41,859 nucleotides of DNA from an uncultured Clostridia bacterium (lineage in GTDB: Bacteria > Bacillota > Clostridia > Oscillospirales > Oscillospiraceae): contig CAMEER010000010.1 in the NCBI GenBank assembly GCA_945915065.1, positions 1-41,859 of the forward strand, read 5' to 3'. Under the pieces are notes generated by a model, which worked only from the letters and a program-made list of their open reading frames with translations, made no database searches and was not told where the DNA came from. Positions 19,659 to 28,703 of this stretch are shown here, in pieces (within the stretch, counting starts at the first letter, position 1; every line of letters starts with the position of its first letter). Made by a program: the position numbers and the translations under genes.

Positions 19659-19807
19659 TCATGTTTGGGGCAGGGTGAAGTGAACCCATGGCTCCGTCTG
19701 CGGCGGCAAGTGGGTGAAGGTCATTTCCCGGCCGGTTCATCGGTGGACAGCACACCTGCCGGCTTCAATGCCGCCACGATGCGGTTGTCCTGATATACGA
19801 TCTCCAT
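19659..19807 (-). pseudogene. Remnant of an RluA-family pseudouridine synthase
   Basis: Only the two ends of the gene remain. From the ATG at 19807 (with AAAGGAG upstream) the frame reads MEIVYQDNRIVAALKPAGVL and STDEPAGK, then stops at 19721. This looks like the first strand and loop of an RluA-type synthase. In the next frame, GREMTFTHLPPQTEPW (about 19730-19683) and a short tail end at 19659, resembling the usual C-terminus of such proteins. The catalytic centre (HRLDxxTSG-type) and about 170-200 residues are missing. The joint falls in CCGGCCGG at 19728-19735. The remnant keeps its ribosome site and downstream terminator. Identification rests on my memory of the family ends, not on a search. 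Confidence 0.6.
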
Positions 19808-19845
19808 GAGGTCTCCTTTGCGAGATAACGAATGCATATTGAACG

Positions 19846-19875
19846 AAAAGAGCAAGTCTTGCGACTTGCTCTTTT
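19846..19875 (-). terminator. Terminator of tRNA-Leu
   Basis: A perfect 13-bp stem (19846-19858 with 19863-19875) has a TTGC loop, starting two bases after the tRNA CCA end on the minus strand and ending in CTTTTC. Confidence 0.85.
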
Positions 19876-19876
19876 C

Positions 19877-19963
19877 TGGTGCCGGTGACCGGACTCGAAC
19901 CGGTACGCTGTCGCCAGCGGTGGATTTTGAGTCCACTACGTCTACCAATTCCATCACACCGGC
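19877..19963 (-). tRNA. tRNA-Leu (anticodon CAA)
   Basis: The minus strand folds into a class II tRNA. The acceptor GCCGGTG pairs with CACCGGC, the discriminator base is A, and CCA is encoded (19879-19877). The anticodon stem is GTGGA/TCCAC with loop CTCAAAA, giving anticodon CAA, which reads UUG. The long variable arm CGCTGGCGACAGCG and the T arm with GTTCGAGTC are both present. Confidence 0.97.
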
Positions 19964-19977
19964 ATGTGAACAGATGT

Positions 19978-20006
19978 ATTATACCGAACAGGGGCAATAA
20001 TTGCAA
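19978..20006 (-). promoter_or_regulatory. Promoter of tRNA-Leu
   Basis: On the minus strand: TTGCAA (20006-20001), 17 bases, TATAAT (19983-19978), 15 bases before the mature tRNA 5' end. Confidence 0.8.
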
Positions 20007-20141
20007 GTGTAAATTTACTGTAAATCCCATGAAAATTCAGAAAACAGGGGCTACCAAAGTGACGGGAATTATGGTATGATACCGTTGATATGATATGCGG
20101 CTTACGCCTTGCCGCGCTCCGGTGAAGGGAGGGTACGACAT

Positions 20142-21455
20142 ATGAAACGCAATATCAAGAGGTTCACGCTGCTGGTCATGCTGCTGGCCGCTCTCTGCGT
20201 GCTGAGCGCATGCGGCTTTAACAGCACAGTGGAGGACCTTTTTGCCCTGCCCAGTGTGCCGGATGAATACACGGGACTGAACGAACAGATCAATGAGATG
20301 CTCTCAAACGGTTACGAGTACGCGCCGCCTACGGCGGGACAGAATATCCAGTCGGTGCAGATGGAGGATCTGGACGGCGACGGTACGCCGGAGGCTGTGG
20401 TGTTTCTGCGCAAGCCTAATGATGAAAAACCTATGAAGGTCATGGTGTTTCAGCAGGGAGACGCCGGCTATGAACGGCTGTGTACCGTGGAGAGCAGCGG
20501 AAACAGCATTGACAGCGTGTATTATGAGGATCTGACCGGTGACGGCAGCAACGAACTGGTGGTGGGCTGGAAGATCAGCAGCACCGTGCAGACAGTGGCG
20601 GCCTATAACATCGGGCGGGAGGCCATTCCGCTGATGAGCAGCAGCTATACCCGCTTCGCCGTACAGGAATTGAACAGCTATAACCCACCGGGGCTGTTTG
20701 TGCTGCGCAGTGACAGTGACGGCACACCGGTCGCAGAGGTTTATACATGGCAGACCAATATCCTTGCGGTGACCTATCGCTGTGGATTATCCAGCACCAT
20801 GGTGGATCTGGGCAGGGGCAGCGTGGTCAAGGGGACGCTGATGGGGGAGAGACCGGCGCTGTTTGTCACCGGTATCAACGACAGCGGCAGAGCGGTGACA
20901 GATATCCTGACTTGGAGTATCAGCAGCGGCGTGACCAATTTGACAATGGACGAGGACACCGGAAAGACTTCGGTGATCTACCCCTACCGGCAGCTGATCC
21001 CCCAGGATATGAATGAAGACGGCGTGACTGAGGTGCCGTGTCCCGATGAGTGGGGGACCGGAAATGACACCCTGACGTATTGGGTACAGTATACCCGCAC
21101 AGGCCGCAGCAGTACCGTGGCGCAAACGTACCACTGCCAGAGCGGCGGCTGGTATTTCCTGATACCCGACAGTTGGCGGGGAAGAGTCAGTGTTGAATCT
21201 GCTGAAACGGTAGCCGGTGAGAATCAGGTCACGCTCTATGTGGATGAGAAACCGCTGCTGTCCTTATATACTATTACCAATGACAGCCGGGAGAACCGCG
21301 CGGTAATGGGGGATCGGTTCCTGCTGCGGCGGCAGCCCGGCACCATCTATGCTGCCGAACTGTATGACGGTGCTGCATGGTACGGAATGGACGCGCAGAG
21401 GCTGAAGGACAACTTCCACATGGCGGCCACCGTATGGCAGCCCTCTAACAGCTGA
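20142..21455 (+). CDS. Lipoprotein with FG-GAP/VCBS-like Asp-rich repeats
   Basis: This 437-residue protein has a lipoprotein signal peptide with lipobox LSAC (Cys24), so it is anchored on the outer face of the membrane. Three Ca2+-loop-like segments, EDLDGDGTPEAVVF, EDLTGDGSNELVVGW and DMNEDGVTEVPCP, resemble FG-GAP/VCBS repeat loops of beta-propeller proteins. The remainder looks beta-rich with no enzymatic motif. GAAGGGAGG at 20124-20132 supports the start at 20142. It is followed after 26 bases by a response regulator and histidine kinase, which suggests that it helps sense an extracellular condition; that link is inference. I do not recognise a named family. Confidence 0.82.
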   Translation: MKRNIKRFTLLVMLLAALCVLSACGFNSTVEDLFALPSVPDEYTGLNEQINEMLSNGYEYAPPTAGQNIQSVQMEDLDGDGTPEAVVFLRKPNDEKPMKVMVFQQGDAGYERLCTVESSGNSIDSVYYEDLTGDGSNELVVGWKISSTVQTVAAYNIGREAIPLMSSSYTRFAVQELNSYNPPGLFVLRSDSDGTPVAEVYTWQTNILAVTYRCGLSSTMVDLGRGSVVKGTLMGERPALFVTGINDSGRAVTDILTWSISSGVTNLTMDEDTGKTSVIYPYRQLIPQDMNEDGVTEVPCPDEWGTGNDTLTYWVQYTRTGRSSTVAQTYHCQSGGWYFLIPDSWRGRVSVESAETVAGENQVTLYVDEKPLLSLYTITNDSRENRAVMGDRFLLRRQPGTIYAAELYDGAAWYGMDAQRLKDNFHMAATVWQPSNS

Positions 21456-21481
21456 GGGCTCGGAACGGGAAAGGAGAACGC

Positions 21482-22171
21482 ATGAAAAAGGTACTGGTAT
21501 TGGAGGATGAGGCCAATATCCGGGGCTTTATCGTTATCAATCTGCGCCGCGCCGGCTACGAGGTGATCGAGGCGGAAAGCGGCGAGGAAGCATTGGAAAA
21601 GCTGAAGGCCCAGCGGGATATCCGTGTGGCGCTGCTGGACGTGATGCTGCCGGGTATCGACGGATTTGAGGTATGCCGCCGCCTGCGGGCCAATGACGCC
21701 AATATCGGCATCATTATGCTGACAGCCCGTTCTCAGGAGATGGACAAGGTAACGGGACTGATGACCGGCGCGGACGACTATGTGACCAAGCCCTTTTCCC
21801 CCGCCGAACTGACGGCCCGTGTGGATGCGCTGATGCGCCGCAGCGGCGGCGCTGAGCCGGAGGAAAAGACCGGCGAGCTGGTCAGTCCGCCCTTTACGCT
21901 GAATCTGCGCAACCGCGCTCTGGAAAAGAACGGGGAGCGGGTGAAGCTGACGCAGGTGGAATACAGCCTGATGAAGCTGTTTATGGAAAATCCCGGAAAG
22001 GCCCTCAGCCGGGAGGAAATATTGGATACCGTATGGGGTCACGACTATTTCGGTGAACTGAAGATCGTGGATGTGAATATCCGCCGTCTGCGGCTGAAGA
22101 TCGAGGATGACACCGCCAACCCCGCCTATATCACCACCGTGTGGGGGTTTGGCTATAAGTGGGGCGAATGA
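21482..22171 (+). CDS. OmpR/PhoB-family response regulator
   Basis: This 229-residue regulator has an N-terminal receiver domain with the acidic pair Glu8-Asp9, the phospho-acceptor Asp53 (VALLDVMLPGIDGF), Thr in IIMLTARSQ and Lys in YVTKPFSPAEL. The C-terminal winged-helix DNA-binding domain (about residues 130-229) has the typical end HDYFGELKIVDVNIRRLRLK and TTVWGFGYKW. AAAGGAG at 21470-21476 supports the start. The kinase gene begins at or just after its stop, so the two form a two-component pair. Its targets are unknown. Confidence 0.96.
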   Translation: MKKVLVLEDEANIRGFIVINLRRAGYEVIEAESGEEALEKLKAQRDIRVALLDVMLPGIDGFEVCRRLRANDANIGIIMLTARSQEMDKVTGLMTGADDYVTKPFSPAELTARVDALMRRSGGAEPEEKTGELVSPPFTLNLRNRALEKNGERVKLTQVEYSLMKLFMENPGKALSREEILDTVWGHDYFGELKIVDVNIRRLRLKIEDDTANPAYITTVWGFGYKWGE

Positions 22172-22221
22172 ACGCCCTTCGCGATGTTTCAGATCAGTTC
22201 GACGGGAAAGGAAGGGAGACC

Positions 22222-23673
22222 GTGTCAAAGCAGCCAAAACGTGCCATCGGCCTGCGCCGCCGCTGGTTTATCAGCAGCATTCTTCCCGTTATCACCATTT
22301 TGGTGCTGATTGCGGCGATGGTTTCTATCGCACTGGGCAGCAACTATTATTCCAGCGCCCTCAGTGCGCTGGAGGCCAAGGCCAATGCCGGTACGGAGTA
22401 TTTCAACACTTACGCCATGACCAGCTACAACGAATACTACCGCAGCGCTACGCTCTACGCCAACAGCTTTGAGGACAGCGATACCATTGAGCTGCAATTT
22501 ATTGACAGAAGCGGCCAGGTGGAGGTCTCCACCCGCAGTCTGATGACCGGCTCTGTGCCGGGAACAAAGGATGTGATCGACGCTCTCAGCAGCGGCAAGG
22601 TCAGCAGCTTCCGGGGAACGGATCCGGCCACCGGGGAGAAGATCATTGCCGCCTCCGGTCTGCTGAAGTTCAACGGACGGGTGGTGGGCGTTATGCGCTT
22701 TGTGACCGCCACACGGAATCTGGACAGCCAGGTACTGCTGACAGTGCTGATCATTCTGGCGATCATGGCGGCGGTGATCTTTGTGATCATCATCTCCAGC
22801 CTGCTGCTGATCAACAATGTGGTGGCGCCGATTTCCGCCGTCAGCGAGGCGGCCAAGCGGATCTCCGGCGGCAGCTACGGCTTCCGGATCCCCAACCGTT
22901 ATGCCGATGAAATGGGCGAACTGGTGGACAACATCAACGATATGTCCATGAAGATCGGGGAGAACGAGAAGCTGCAGTCGGAATTTATCTCCTCTGTGTC
23001 CCACGAGCTGCGCACGCCTCTGACGGCCATCAATGGTTGGGGCGAGACATTGCTTTCCGACGATGGCAGCGACCCGGAGGCCCTGCGCCGCGGACTGAGC
23101 ATCATCGTGAAGGAATCCGGCCGCCTGACCAAGATGGTGGAGGAGCTGCTGGATTTCTCCAAAATGTCCGACGGCCGCTTTGCACTGCACCTGGAGCAGG
23201 TGGATCTGCAGGCGGAATTTGAGGATGCCGTGTATACCTACCATGAGATCTTCAAGCAGCAGGGCATCACACTGGAGTACCACAGCGGCGGCGTGTATGA
23301 CGAAACGATTACCGCCGATTCCGAGCGGCTCAAGCAGGTGTTCTGCAATGTGCTGGACAATGCCGCCAAGCACGGCGGCTCAGGAAAGCGTATCGAGGCC
23401 CGGCTCAACCGCAAGGGCAACCATTATATCATTACCATCCGGGACTATGGCCCCGGTATCCCCGCCGAAGATCTGCCCCATGTGAAGGAGAAGTTCTACA
23501 AGGGAGCTTCCAAGGCTCGGGGCAGCGGCATCGGCCTTGCGGTGTGCGACGAGATCATCCGTCTCCACGACGGAACGATGACCATCGGCAACGCCAAGGG
23601 CGGCGGCTGCATCGTCACGCTGCGGCTGCCCATCACATCCCACCGGCTTTTGCATGAAAAAGAGAAAAAGTAA
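22222..23673 (+). CDS. Sensor histidine kinase
   Basis: This membrane kinase is 483 residues from the GTG at 22222. It has a first transmembrane helix (about 16-38), an extracytoplasmic sensor region (about 39-170) and a second helix (about 174-198). A HAMP linker follows (around SEAAKRISGGSYGFRIPN), then HisKA with phospho-acceptor His261 in SVSHELRTPL. The HATPase domain has N box NVLDNAAKHG, G1 DYGPGIPAED and G2 GSGIGLAV. AAGGAA at 22208-22213 favours the GTG start. An alternative is the ATG at 22168, which overlaps the regulator stop (ATGA) but has no clear ribosome site. It is the cognate kinase of the upstream response regulator. Confidence 0.94.
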   Translation: MSKQPKRAIGLRRRWFISSILPVITILVLIAAMVSIALGSNYYSSALSALEAKANAGTEYFNTYAMTSYNEYYRSATLYANSFEDSDTIELQFIDRSGQVEVSTRSLMTGSVPGTKDVIDALSSGKVSSFRGTDPATGEKIIAASGLLKFNGRVVGVMRFVTATRNLDSQVLLTVLIILAIMAAVIFVIIISSLLLINNVVAPISAVSEAAKRISGGSYGFRIPNRYADEMGELVDNINDMSMKIGENEKLQSEFISSVSHELRTPLTAINGWGETLLSDDGSDPEALRRGLSIIVKESGRLTKMVEELLDFSKMSDGRFALHLEQVDLQAEFEDAVYTYHEIFKQQGITLEYHSGGVYDETITADSERLKQVFCNVLDNAAKHGGSGKRIEARLNRKGNHYIITIRDYGPGIPAEDLPHVKEKFYKGASKARGSGIGLAVCDEIIRLHDGTMTIGNAKGGGCIVTLRLPITSHRLLHEKEKK

Positions 23674-23684
23674 TCGAACAGGTG

Positions 23685-23712
23685 TTGCATTTTTGAAAAA
23701 GTGTGCTATACT
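23685..23712 (+). promoter_or_regulatory. Promoter for yqhQ-prmC-recA region
   Basis: TTGCAT (23685-23690), 16 bases, TATACT (23707-23712), 24 bases upstream of the yqhQ start and just after the kinase stop. Confidence 0.65.
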
Positions 23713-23736
23713 TGTCCTGTGAGAAAGGAAATTCCC

Positions 23737-24687
23737 ATGGCAGAGAAAAAACAAGGTACATTCCGCACCACCATCGGCGGACAGGCATTGATCGAGGGGA
23801 TCCTTATGCGGGGCCCGGAAAAGGACGCGATCGTGGTCCGTTCCCCGGAGGGGCTGGTGACGAAGGTGACGGAGCGGAAATTCATCAAGGATAAATATCC
23901 CATCTTGGGCTGGCCTGTCATTCGCGGCGCGGCCACGTTTTTGAGCTCCATCATCACCGGCGTCAAAGCGCTGATGTTCTCGGCAGACTACTTCCCTGAC
24001 GATGAGAACACCCAGCCCGGCAAGCTGGATCAATGGCTGGAAAAGCACGTTCCGGCGGAAAAACTGCAGAATGTGCTGGTGGCCTTTTCCGTGGTGCTGT
24101 CGCTGGGCTTGACGCTGGTGCTGTTCCTGCTGCTGCCCACCTTTATCGCCGGGTTGTTCCATGCCCGGAGTGCCGCGGTGCACAATCTGATTGAGGGCGT
24201 GGTGAAGGTGCTGATCTTTTTGGCGTATCTGATTTTGTGCTCCAAGCAGAAGGATGTGCGCCGGGTGTTTTGCTACCACGGCGCGGAGCATAAGACGATC
24301 TTCTGCTATGAGGCGGGTCTGCCCCTGACGGTGGAGAACGTCCGCGTCCAGCCCATGCACCATCCCCGCTGCGGCACCAGCTTCCTGTTTGTGGTGATCA
24401 TCGTGTCCATTCTGGTGTCCAGCCTTGTGTTTCCCTACATCAACTGGCAGAATATCTGGGTGCGCATCGGCGTCAAGCTGCTGCTGCTGGTTCCGGTGGT
24501 GGGCATCACCTACGAGTTCAACCGCGCTGTGGGCGCTCACGATAATAAGCTGACCCGTATTCTGTCCGCTCCCGGCATGTGGATGCAGAATTTTACCACC
24601 AATGAACCGGATGACTCCATGCTGGAGGTGGCCATCGAGGCCGTGAAGCTGGTGCTGCCGGAGGAAAAAGGCAAGGATAAGTGGTAA
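23737..24687 (+). CDS. yqhQ: YqhQ-like DUF1385 membrane protein
   Basis: This 316-residue protein belongs to DUF1385, represented by Bacillus subtilis YqhQ. The N-terminal part has TTIGGQALIEGILMRGP, the hallmark of the family, followed by about four membrane helices. A conserved polar segment, FCYHGAEHKTIFCYEAG, and MHHPRCGTSFLF lie between helices; the His and Cys residues look like a metal site, though none is proven. The start at 23737 has GAAAGGA upstream. It precedes prmC as in many Firmicutes; in those genomes prfA often follows, which is not the case here. Confidence 0.92.
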   Translation: MAEKKQGTFRTTIGGQALIEGILMRGPEKDAIVVRSPEGLVTKVTERKFIKDKYPILGWPVIRGAATFLSSIITGVKALMFSADYFPDDENTQPGKLDQWLEKHVPAEKLQNVLVAFSVVLSLGLTLVLFLLLPTFIAGLFHARSAAVHNLIEGVVKVLIFLAYLILCSKQKDVRRVFCYHGAEHKTIFCYEAGLPLTVENVRVQPMHHPRCGTSFLFVVIIVSILVSSLVFPYINWQNIWVRIGVKLLLLVPVVGITYEFNRAVGAHDNKLTRILSAPGMWMQNFTTNEPDDSMLEVAIEAVKLVLPEEKGKDKW

Positions 24688-24740
24688 AAATACCGGTAAA
24701 AAGACTTCTTTGACGACAAATACTGACAACAAAACGTATT

Positions 24741-25616
24741 ATGGCGACAACATATAACAATTTGTATATGGATATCCGGCAGGAACTCCACTGCGCCGGC
24801 ATTGACGCGGCCACACTGGAAGCTCGTGAATTGGTGGCCTTTGCCGCCGGCAAGACGCGGCAGGAGCTGCTGCGGGACGGACGGCTGTATGTGCCGCAGG
24901 AGGTGGAGCGGCGGGCCCGCGAGCTGATGCGGCGTCATCTGGCCGGCGAGCCGCTGGCCTATCTCATCGGCGAGTGGTCCTTCTGCGGCATGGATCTGGA
25001 CATCAACGAAAGCGTACTGATCCCCCGCGCCGATACGGAGGTGCTGGCGGAGCAGGCTATTGACTTCGTCAAGACGCTGGCGGAGCCGCGGGTGCTGGAT
25101 CTGTGCGCCGGCAGCGGCTGCGTAGGACTGGCAGTGGCAAAGTTCTGCCCCGGCAGTCATGTGGTGCTGGGCGAGCTAATGGAGGATGCTCTTCGGGTAT
25201 GTCGTCAGAACATTCGACGCAGCGGCCTGACGGCGCAGGTGCTGCCCTGGCAAGTGGATGCCCTTGCCGGACCGCCGCCCCGCTTCGGCGAATTTGACTG
25301 TATCGTCAGCAACCCGCCCTATATTCCTGACGGCGACATTGACGGATTGGATGTGTCGGTGCGGGAGTACGAGCCGCTGACGGCGCTGCGGGGCGGAGAG
25401 GACGGTCTGGATTTCTACCGGGCCATCAGCGAGAAATGGCGCGCCGTGCTGCACCCCGGCAGCCGCCTGTATTTCGAGGTGGGGATTGGCCAGGCGGACG
25501 CCGTACTGCGGATCATGCGCGGGCAGGGCTTCGGCGATATTGAGATCGTGCCGGACACGGCGGGAATCCCCCGGGTAGTGTACGGTACGCTCTATGACAG
25601 TGTGTTTGACAGTTGA
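24741..25616 (+). CDS. prmC: Release factor glutamine methyltransferase
   Basis: This 291-residue enzyme methylates the Gln of the GGQ motif in RF1/RF2, using S-adenosylmethionine. The N-terminal helical domain binds the release factor. The Rossmann part has [18 protein letters not shown] (motif I) and the catalytic NPPYIP, preceded by DCIVSN. Length and motif order are standard. The ATG at 24741 has no recognisable ribosome site, and the alternative ATG at 24768 is no better; the family's N-terminus favours 24741. It lies between yqhQ and recA. Confidence 0.96.
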   Translation: MATTYNNLYMDIRQELHCAGIDAATLEARELVAFAAGKTRQELLRDGRLYVPQEVERRARELMRRHLAGEPLAYLIGEWSFCGMDLDINESVLIPRADTEVLAEQAIDFVKTLAEPRVLDLCAGSGCVGLAVAKFCPGSHVVLGELMEDALRVCRQNIRRSGLTAQVLPWQVDALAGPPPRFGEFDCIVSNPPYIPDGDIDGLDVSVREYEPLTALRGGEDGLDFYRAISEKWRAVLHPGSRLYFEVGIGQADAVLRIMRGQGFGDIEIVPDTAGIPRVVYGTLYDSVFDS

Positions 25617-25645
25617 ATGACGCAGAGATAAAAGGAGGAGACCCC

Positions 25646-26752
25646 ATGGCAGCGAAAAAGGAAACGGCGGCAGCCGCCGTCAACCCCGACAAGAAAAAGG
25701 CGATCGAGACCGCCATGCAGCAAATTGAAAAGATGTATGGCAAGGGCTCTATCATGCGCTACGGTGACGGCAACGTGGCCAATGTAGAGGCGATTCCCAC
25801 CGGCTCCCTGGCGCTGGATCTGGCGCTGGGGATCGGGGGCCTGCCCCGGGGTCGCGTGGTGGAGATCTACGGCCCGGAATCCTCCGGTAAAACTACGCTG
25901 GCGCTCCATGTGCTGGCGGAGGCCCAGAAGCAGGGCGGCGAGGTGGCCTTCGTGGATGCCGAGCATGCGCTGGATCCCACCTATGCCAAGGCGCTGGGCG
26001 TCAACGTGGAGGACATGCTGATCTCCCAGCCGGATACCGGTGAGCAGGCGCTGGAGATCACCGAGGCGCTGGTGCGCAGCGGCGCCATTGACGTGGTAGT
26101 GGTGGACTCCGTGGCGGCTCTTGTGCCCCGTGCCGAGATCGAGGGCGAAATGGGCGACAGCTTTGTGGGCCTCCATGCCCGCCTGATGAGTCAGGCGCTG
26201 CGGAAGCTGACCGGCATCATCAACAAGACCAATACCATCGTCATCTTCATCAACCAGCTGCGTGAGAAGGTGGGCGTCATGTACGGCAACCCGGAGGTCA
26301 CCACCGGCGGCCGTGCCCTGAAGTTCTACGCCTCTGTCCGTATCGATGTGCGGCGGGTGGAGACGCTGAAGGCCGGCGGCGAGGTGGTGGGCAACCACGT
26401 CCGGGCCAAGGTGGTCAAAAACAAGGTGGCGCCCCCCTTCCGCGAGGCGGAGTTCGACATCATGTACGGCGAGGGCATCAGCAAGCTCAGCGAGCTGATC
26501 GATCTGGGTGTCAAACTGGATCTGGTGCAGAAGAGCGGCTCCTGGTTCAGTATGGGCGAGGTGCGTCTGGGTCAGGGTAAGGACGCCGCCAAGGAGTATT
26601 TCCGCCAGAATCCCGCCGCAGCCGAAGAACTGGAAAAGGCCGTGCGGGAGAACTTCCACAAGCTGATGGGCAATCAGTCCAAGATCGCCGCCCGGGCGGC
26701 AGGACGGGCTGTGGATGTGTCCGCCGACGATTTTGACGACAGCGACGAATGA
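25646..26752 (+). CDS. recA: Recombinase RecA
   Basis: This 368-residue recombinase forms filaments on single-stranded DNA for homologous recombination and SOS induction. Walker A GPESSGKT is at residues 76-83, the Walker B region is [22 protein letters not shown], and the L2 loop/ATP-contact region is [21 protein letters not shown] Lys/Ala-rich N-terminus and an acidic C-terminus (DDFDDSDE) are typical. AAAGGAGGAG at 25631-25640 provides a strong ribosome site for 25646. Its stop overlaps recX by four bases. No LexA box (GAAC-N4-GTTC type) was found just upstream. Confidence 0.99.
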   Translation: MAAKKETAAAAVNPDKKKAIETAMQQIEKMYGKGSIMRYGDGNVANVEAIPTGSLALDLALGIGGLPRGRVVEIYGPESSGKTTLALHVLAEAQKQGGEVAFVDAEHALDPTYAKALGVNVEDMLISQPDTGEQALEITEALVRSGAIDVVVVDSVAALVPRAEIEGEMGDSFVGLHARLMSQALRKLTGIINKTNTIVIFINQLREKVGVMYGNPEVTTGGRALKFYASVRIDVRRVETLKAGGEVVGNHVRAKVVKNKVAPPFREAEFDIMYGEGISKLSELIDLGVKLDLVQKSGSWFSMGEVRLGQGKDAAKEYFRQNPAAAEELEKAVRENFHKLMGNQSKIAARAAGRAVDVSADDFDDSDE

Positions 26753-27366
26753 AGATCGTCAGGATCGAAAATTCCAAACATGTACAGGAGCGCGTGCTGG
26801 TGTATCTGGAGGAGGGCGACCCCCTCCGGATTACCCGGAACGAGCTCCTGCAATTTGGTTTATATCGGGGTATGGACTTACCCCCTGAGGTTGTGGTACA
26901 ATTACAAAATGCGGGCAAGCGGTCTCAGAGCCGTGCCGCGGCGGCCCGGCTGGCGTCGGGCCGGATGATGTCCCGGAAGGAACTGGCCGAACGGCTGGGC
27001 CGTAAAGGGATCGCCCCTGACACCGCCGCCGAGGCGGTGGACTGGCTGGAATCTCTGGGGGCGGTGGATGACGCCGCCTATGCGGGGGCTGTGGCCCGGC
27101 ATTACGCCGCCGGCGGATACGGGCCGGGCCGCGTCCGGCAGGAGCTGCAAAAACGAGGGATTCCCCGTGAGCTGTGGGACAGTGCGCTGGCGCAGCTGCC
27201 TGACAGCGCTGCCGCTATTGACAAATTCCTGCAAAGTAAGCTCAAAGGCAGAACGCCCGACCGTACCACGCTGAAAAAACTCAGCGATGCGCTGCTGCGG
27301 CGGGGCTTTTCCTGGAACGACATCCGCCCGGCCCTGAACCGGCTGGGGGAGGAAATAGACGAATAG
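26749..27366 (+). CDS. recX: Regulatory protein RecX
   Basis: This 205-residue protein modulates RecA filament activity. It is composed of tandem three-helix repeats; recognisable pieces are [35 protein letters not shown] and [15 protein letters not shown]. The ATG overlaps the recA stop (ATGA), so translation is coupled, which is the common arrangement. The N-terminal 55 residues carry the Firmicute-type beta-rich extension. No missing segments were noticed. Confidence 0.94.
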   Translation: MKIVRIENSKHVQERVLVYLEEGDPLRITRNELLQFGLYRGMDLPPEVVVQLQNAGKRSQSRAAAARLASGRMMSRKELAERLGRKGIAPDTAAEAVDWLESLGAVDDAAYAGAVARHYAAGGYGPGRVRQELQKRGIPRELWDSALAQLPDSAAAIDKFLQSKLKGRTPDRTTLKKLSDALLRRGFSWNDIRPALNRLGEEIDE

Positions 27367-27380
27367 AAACGAGGGAACGT

Positions 27381-28700
27381 ATGAAAGTCTCCTTTATCTC
27401 ACTGGGCTGCGCTAAAAATCTGGTGAATACCGAGCAGATGATGGCCCTGTGCCGTGATGCGGGTATCACCCTGCAGGACCAACAGTCCGGCGCGGACGTG
27501 GTGGTCATCAACACCTGCGGCTTCATTGACAGCGCCAAGGAGGAGGCCATCGACACCATTCTGGCGGTGGCGAACCTGAAAGAAGAGGGCCTTGTGGGCA
27601 AGATTCTGGTGACCGGCTGCCTGTCCCAGCGCTATCAGCAGCAGCTGACGGAGGAATTGCCGGAGGTGGACGGCGTCATGGGTACCGGCAGCTACAGCCG
27701 CATCGTGGAGGCGCTCCGCGCGTTGGCCGACGGCGAAACGCCCCGGTATTTCGACAGTATCAACGAACCGGTGGAGGAGCTGGAGCGGGTGCTGACCACA
27801 CCCCGGTACTACGCCTTTCTGCGCATTGCCGAGGGCTGCGACAACCGCTGCGCCTTCTGCGTGATCCCCTCCCTGCGGGGTCGTTACCGCAGCCGTCGCA
27901 TGGAGGACGTGCTGGCGGAGGCAAAAAAGCTGGCGGAGGCCGGCGTCAAGGAGATCATCGTCATCGCTCAGGATATCACCCGCTACGGACTGGATCTGTA
28001 CGGCGAGCGGAAGCTGGCGGCGCTGCTGCGTGAGCTGTGCAGGCTGGACTTCCATTGGGTACGCCTGCACTACCTCTATCCCGATGAGTTTACACCGGAG
28101 CTGCTGGACACCATCGCGGAGGAGCCGAAGATCCTGAAATATCTGGATATTCCCATCCAGCACTGCAACGACCGGGTGCTGAAGGCCATGCGCCGCCGGG
28201 GCGACAAGGCGGAGCTGACGGCACTGCTGAAAGCGCTGCGGGAAAAGATACCCGGCGTGGTGCTGCGGACCAGCCTGATCACCGGTCTGCCCTATGAGGA
28301 TGAGGCCGCCTTCGACGAACTGTGCGACTTTTTGCGTGAGGTGCGCATTGAGCGGGCCGGCGTGTTCCCCTACTCTCCGGAGGAGGGTACCGCCGCGGCG
28401 GAGATGCCGGAGCGGGTGGACACCGCCGAGGCGGAGCGTCGTGCCGAGCTGGTGGTGGACGTGCAGTCCCGCATCATGGACGATTTCAACGAAAACCGTA
28501 TGGGCGATCTGGTAGAGGTGCTGTGCGAGGGCTTTGACCCCCAGTCCATGCAGTATATGGGCCGCAGCTACGCGGAAAGCCCTGATATTGACGGGCATAT
28601 CTATTTCACCAGCGATGCCGATGTGGATCCCGGTGACTTTGTGATGGTGCGCATCACCGGCGCCATGGACGGCGAACTGGTGGGCGAAAGGGAGGAATGA
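27381..28700 (+). CDS. rimO: Ribosomal protein S12 methylthiotransferase
   Basis: This 439-residue radical-SAM enzyme adds a methylthio group to an Asp of ribosomal protein S12. The N-terminal UPF0004 domain starts with VSFISLGCAKNLVNTEQM and holds the auxiliary cluster Cys residues (also in INTCGFID and VTGCLSQRY). The radical-SAM Cx3Cx2C motif is in EGCDNRCAFCVIPSLRGR. A C-terminal TRAM domain covers about the last 70 residues. The SLGCAKN start is diagnostic of RimO over MiaB. It begins 14 bases after recX and has AACGAGGGAAC as a modest ribosome site. Confidence 0.97.
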   Translation: MKVSFISLGCAKNLVNTEQMMALCRDAGITLQDQQSGADVVVINTCGFIDSAKEEAIDTILAVANLKEEGLVGKILVTGCLSQRYQQQLTEELPEVDGVMGTGSYSRIVEALRALADGETPRYFDSINEPVEELERVLTTPRYYAFLRIAEGCDNRCAFCVIPSLRGRYRSRRMEDVLAEAKKLAEAGVKEIIVIAQDITRYGLDLYGERKLAALLRELCRLDFHWVRLHYLYPDEFTPELLDTIAEEPKILKYLDIPIQHCNDRVLKAMRRRGDKAELTALLKALREKIPGVVLRTSLITGLPYEDEAAFDELCDFLREVRIERAGVFPYSPEEGTAAAEMPERVDTAEAERRAELVVDVQSRIMDDFNENRMGDLVEVLCEGFDPQSMQYMGRSYAESPDIDGHIYFTSDADVDPGDFVMVRITGAMDGELVGEREE

Positions 28701-28703
28701 ATC

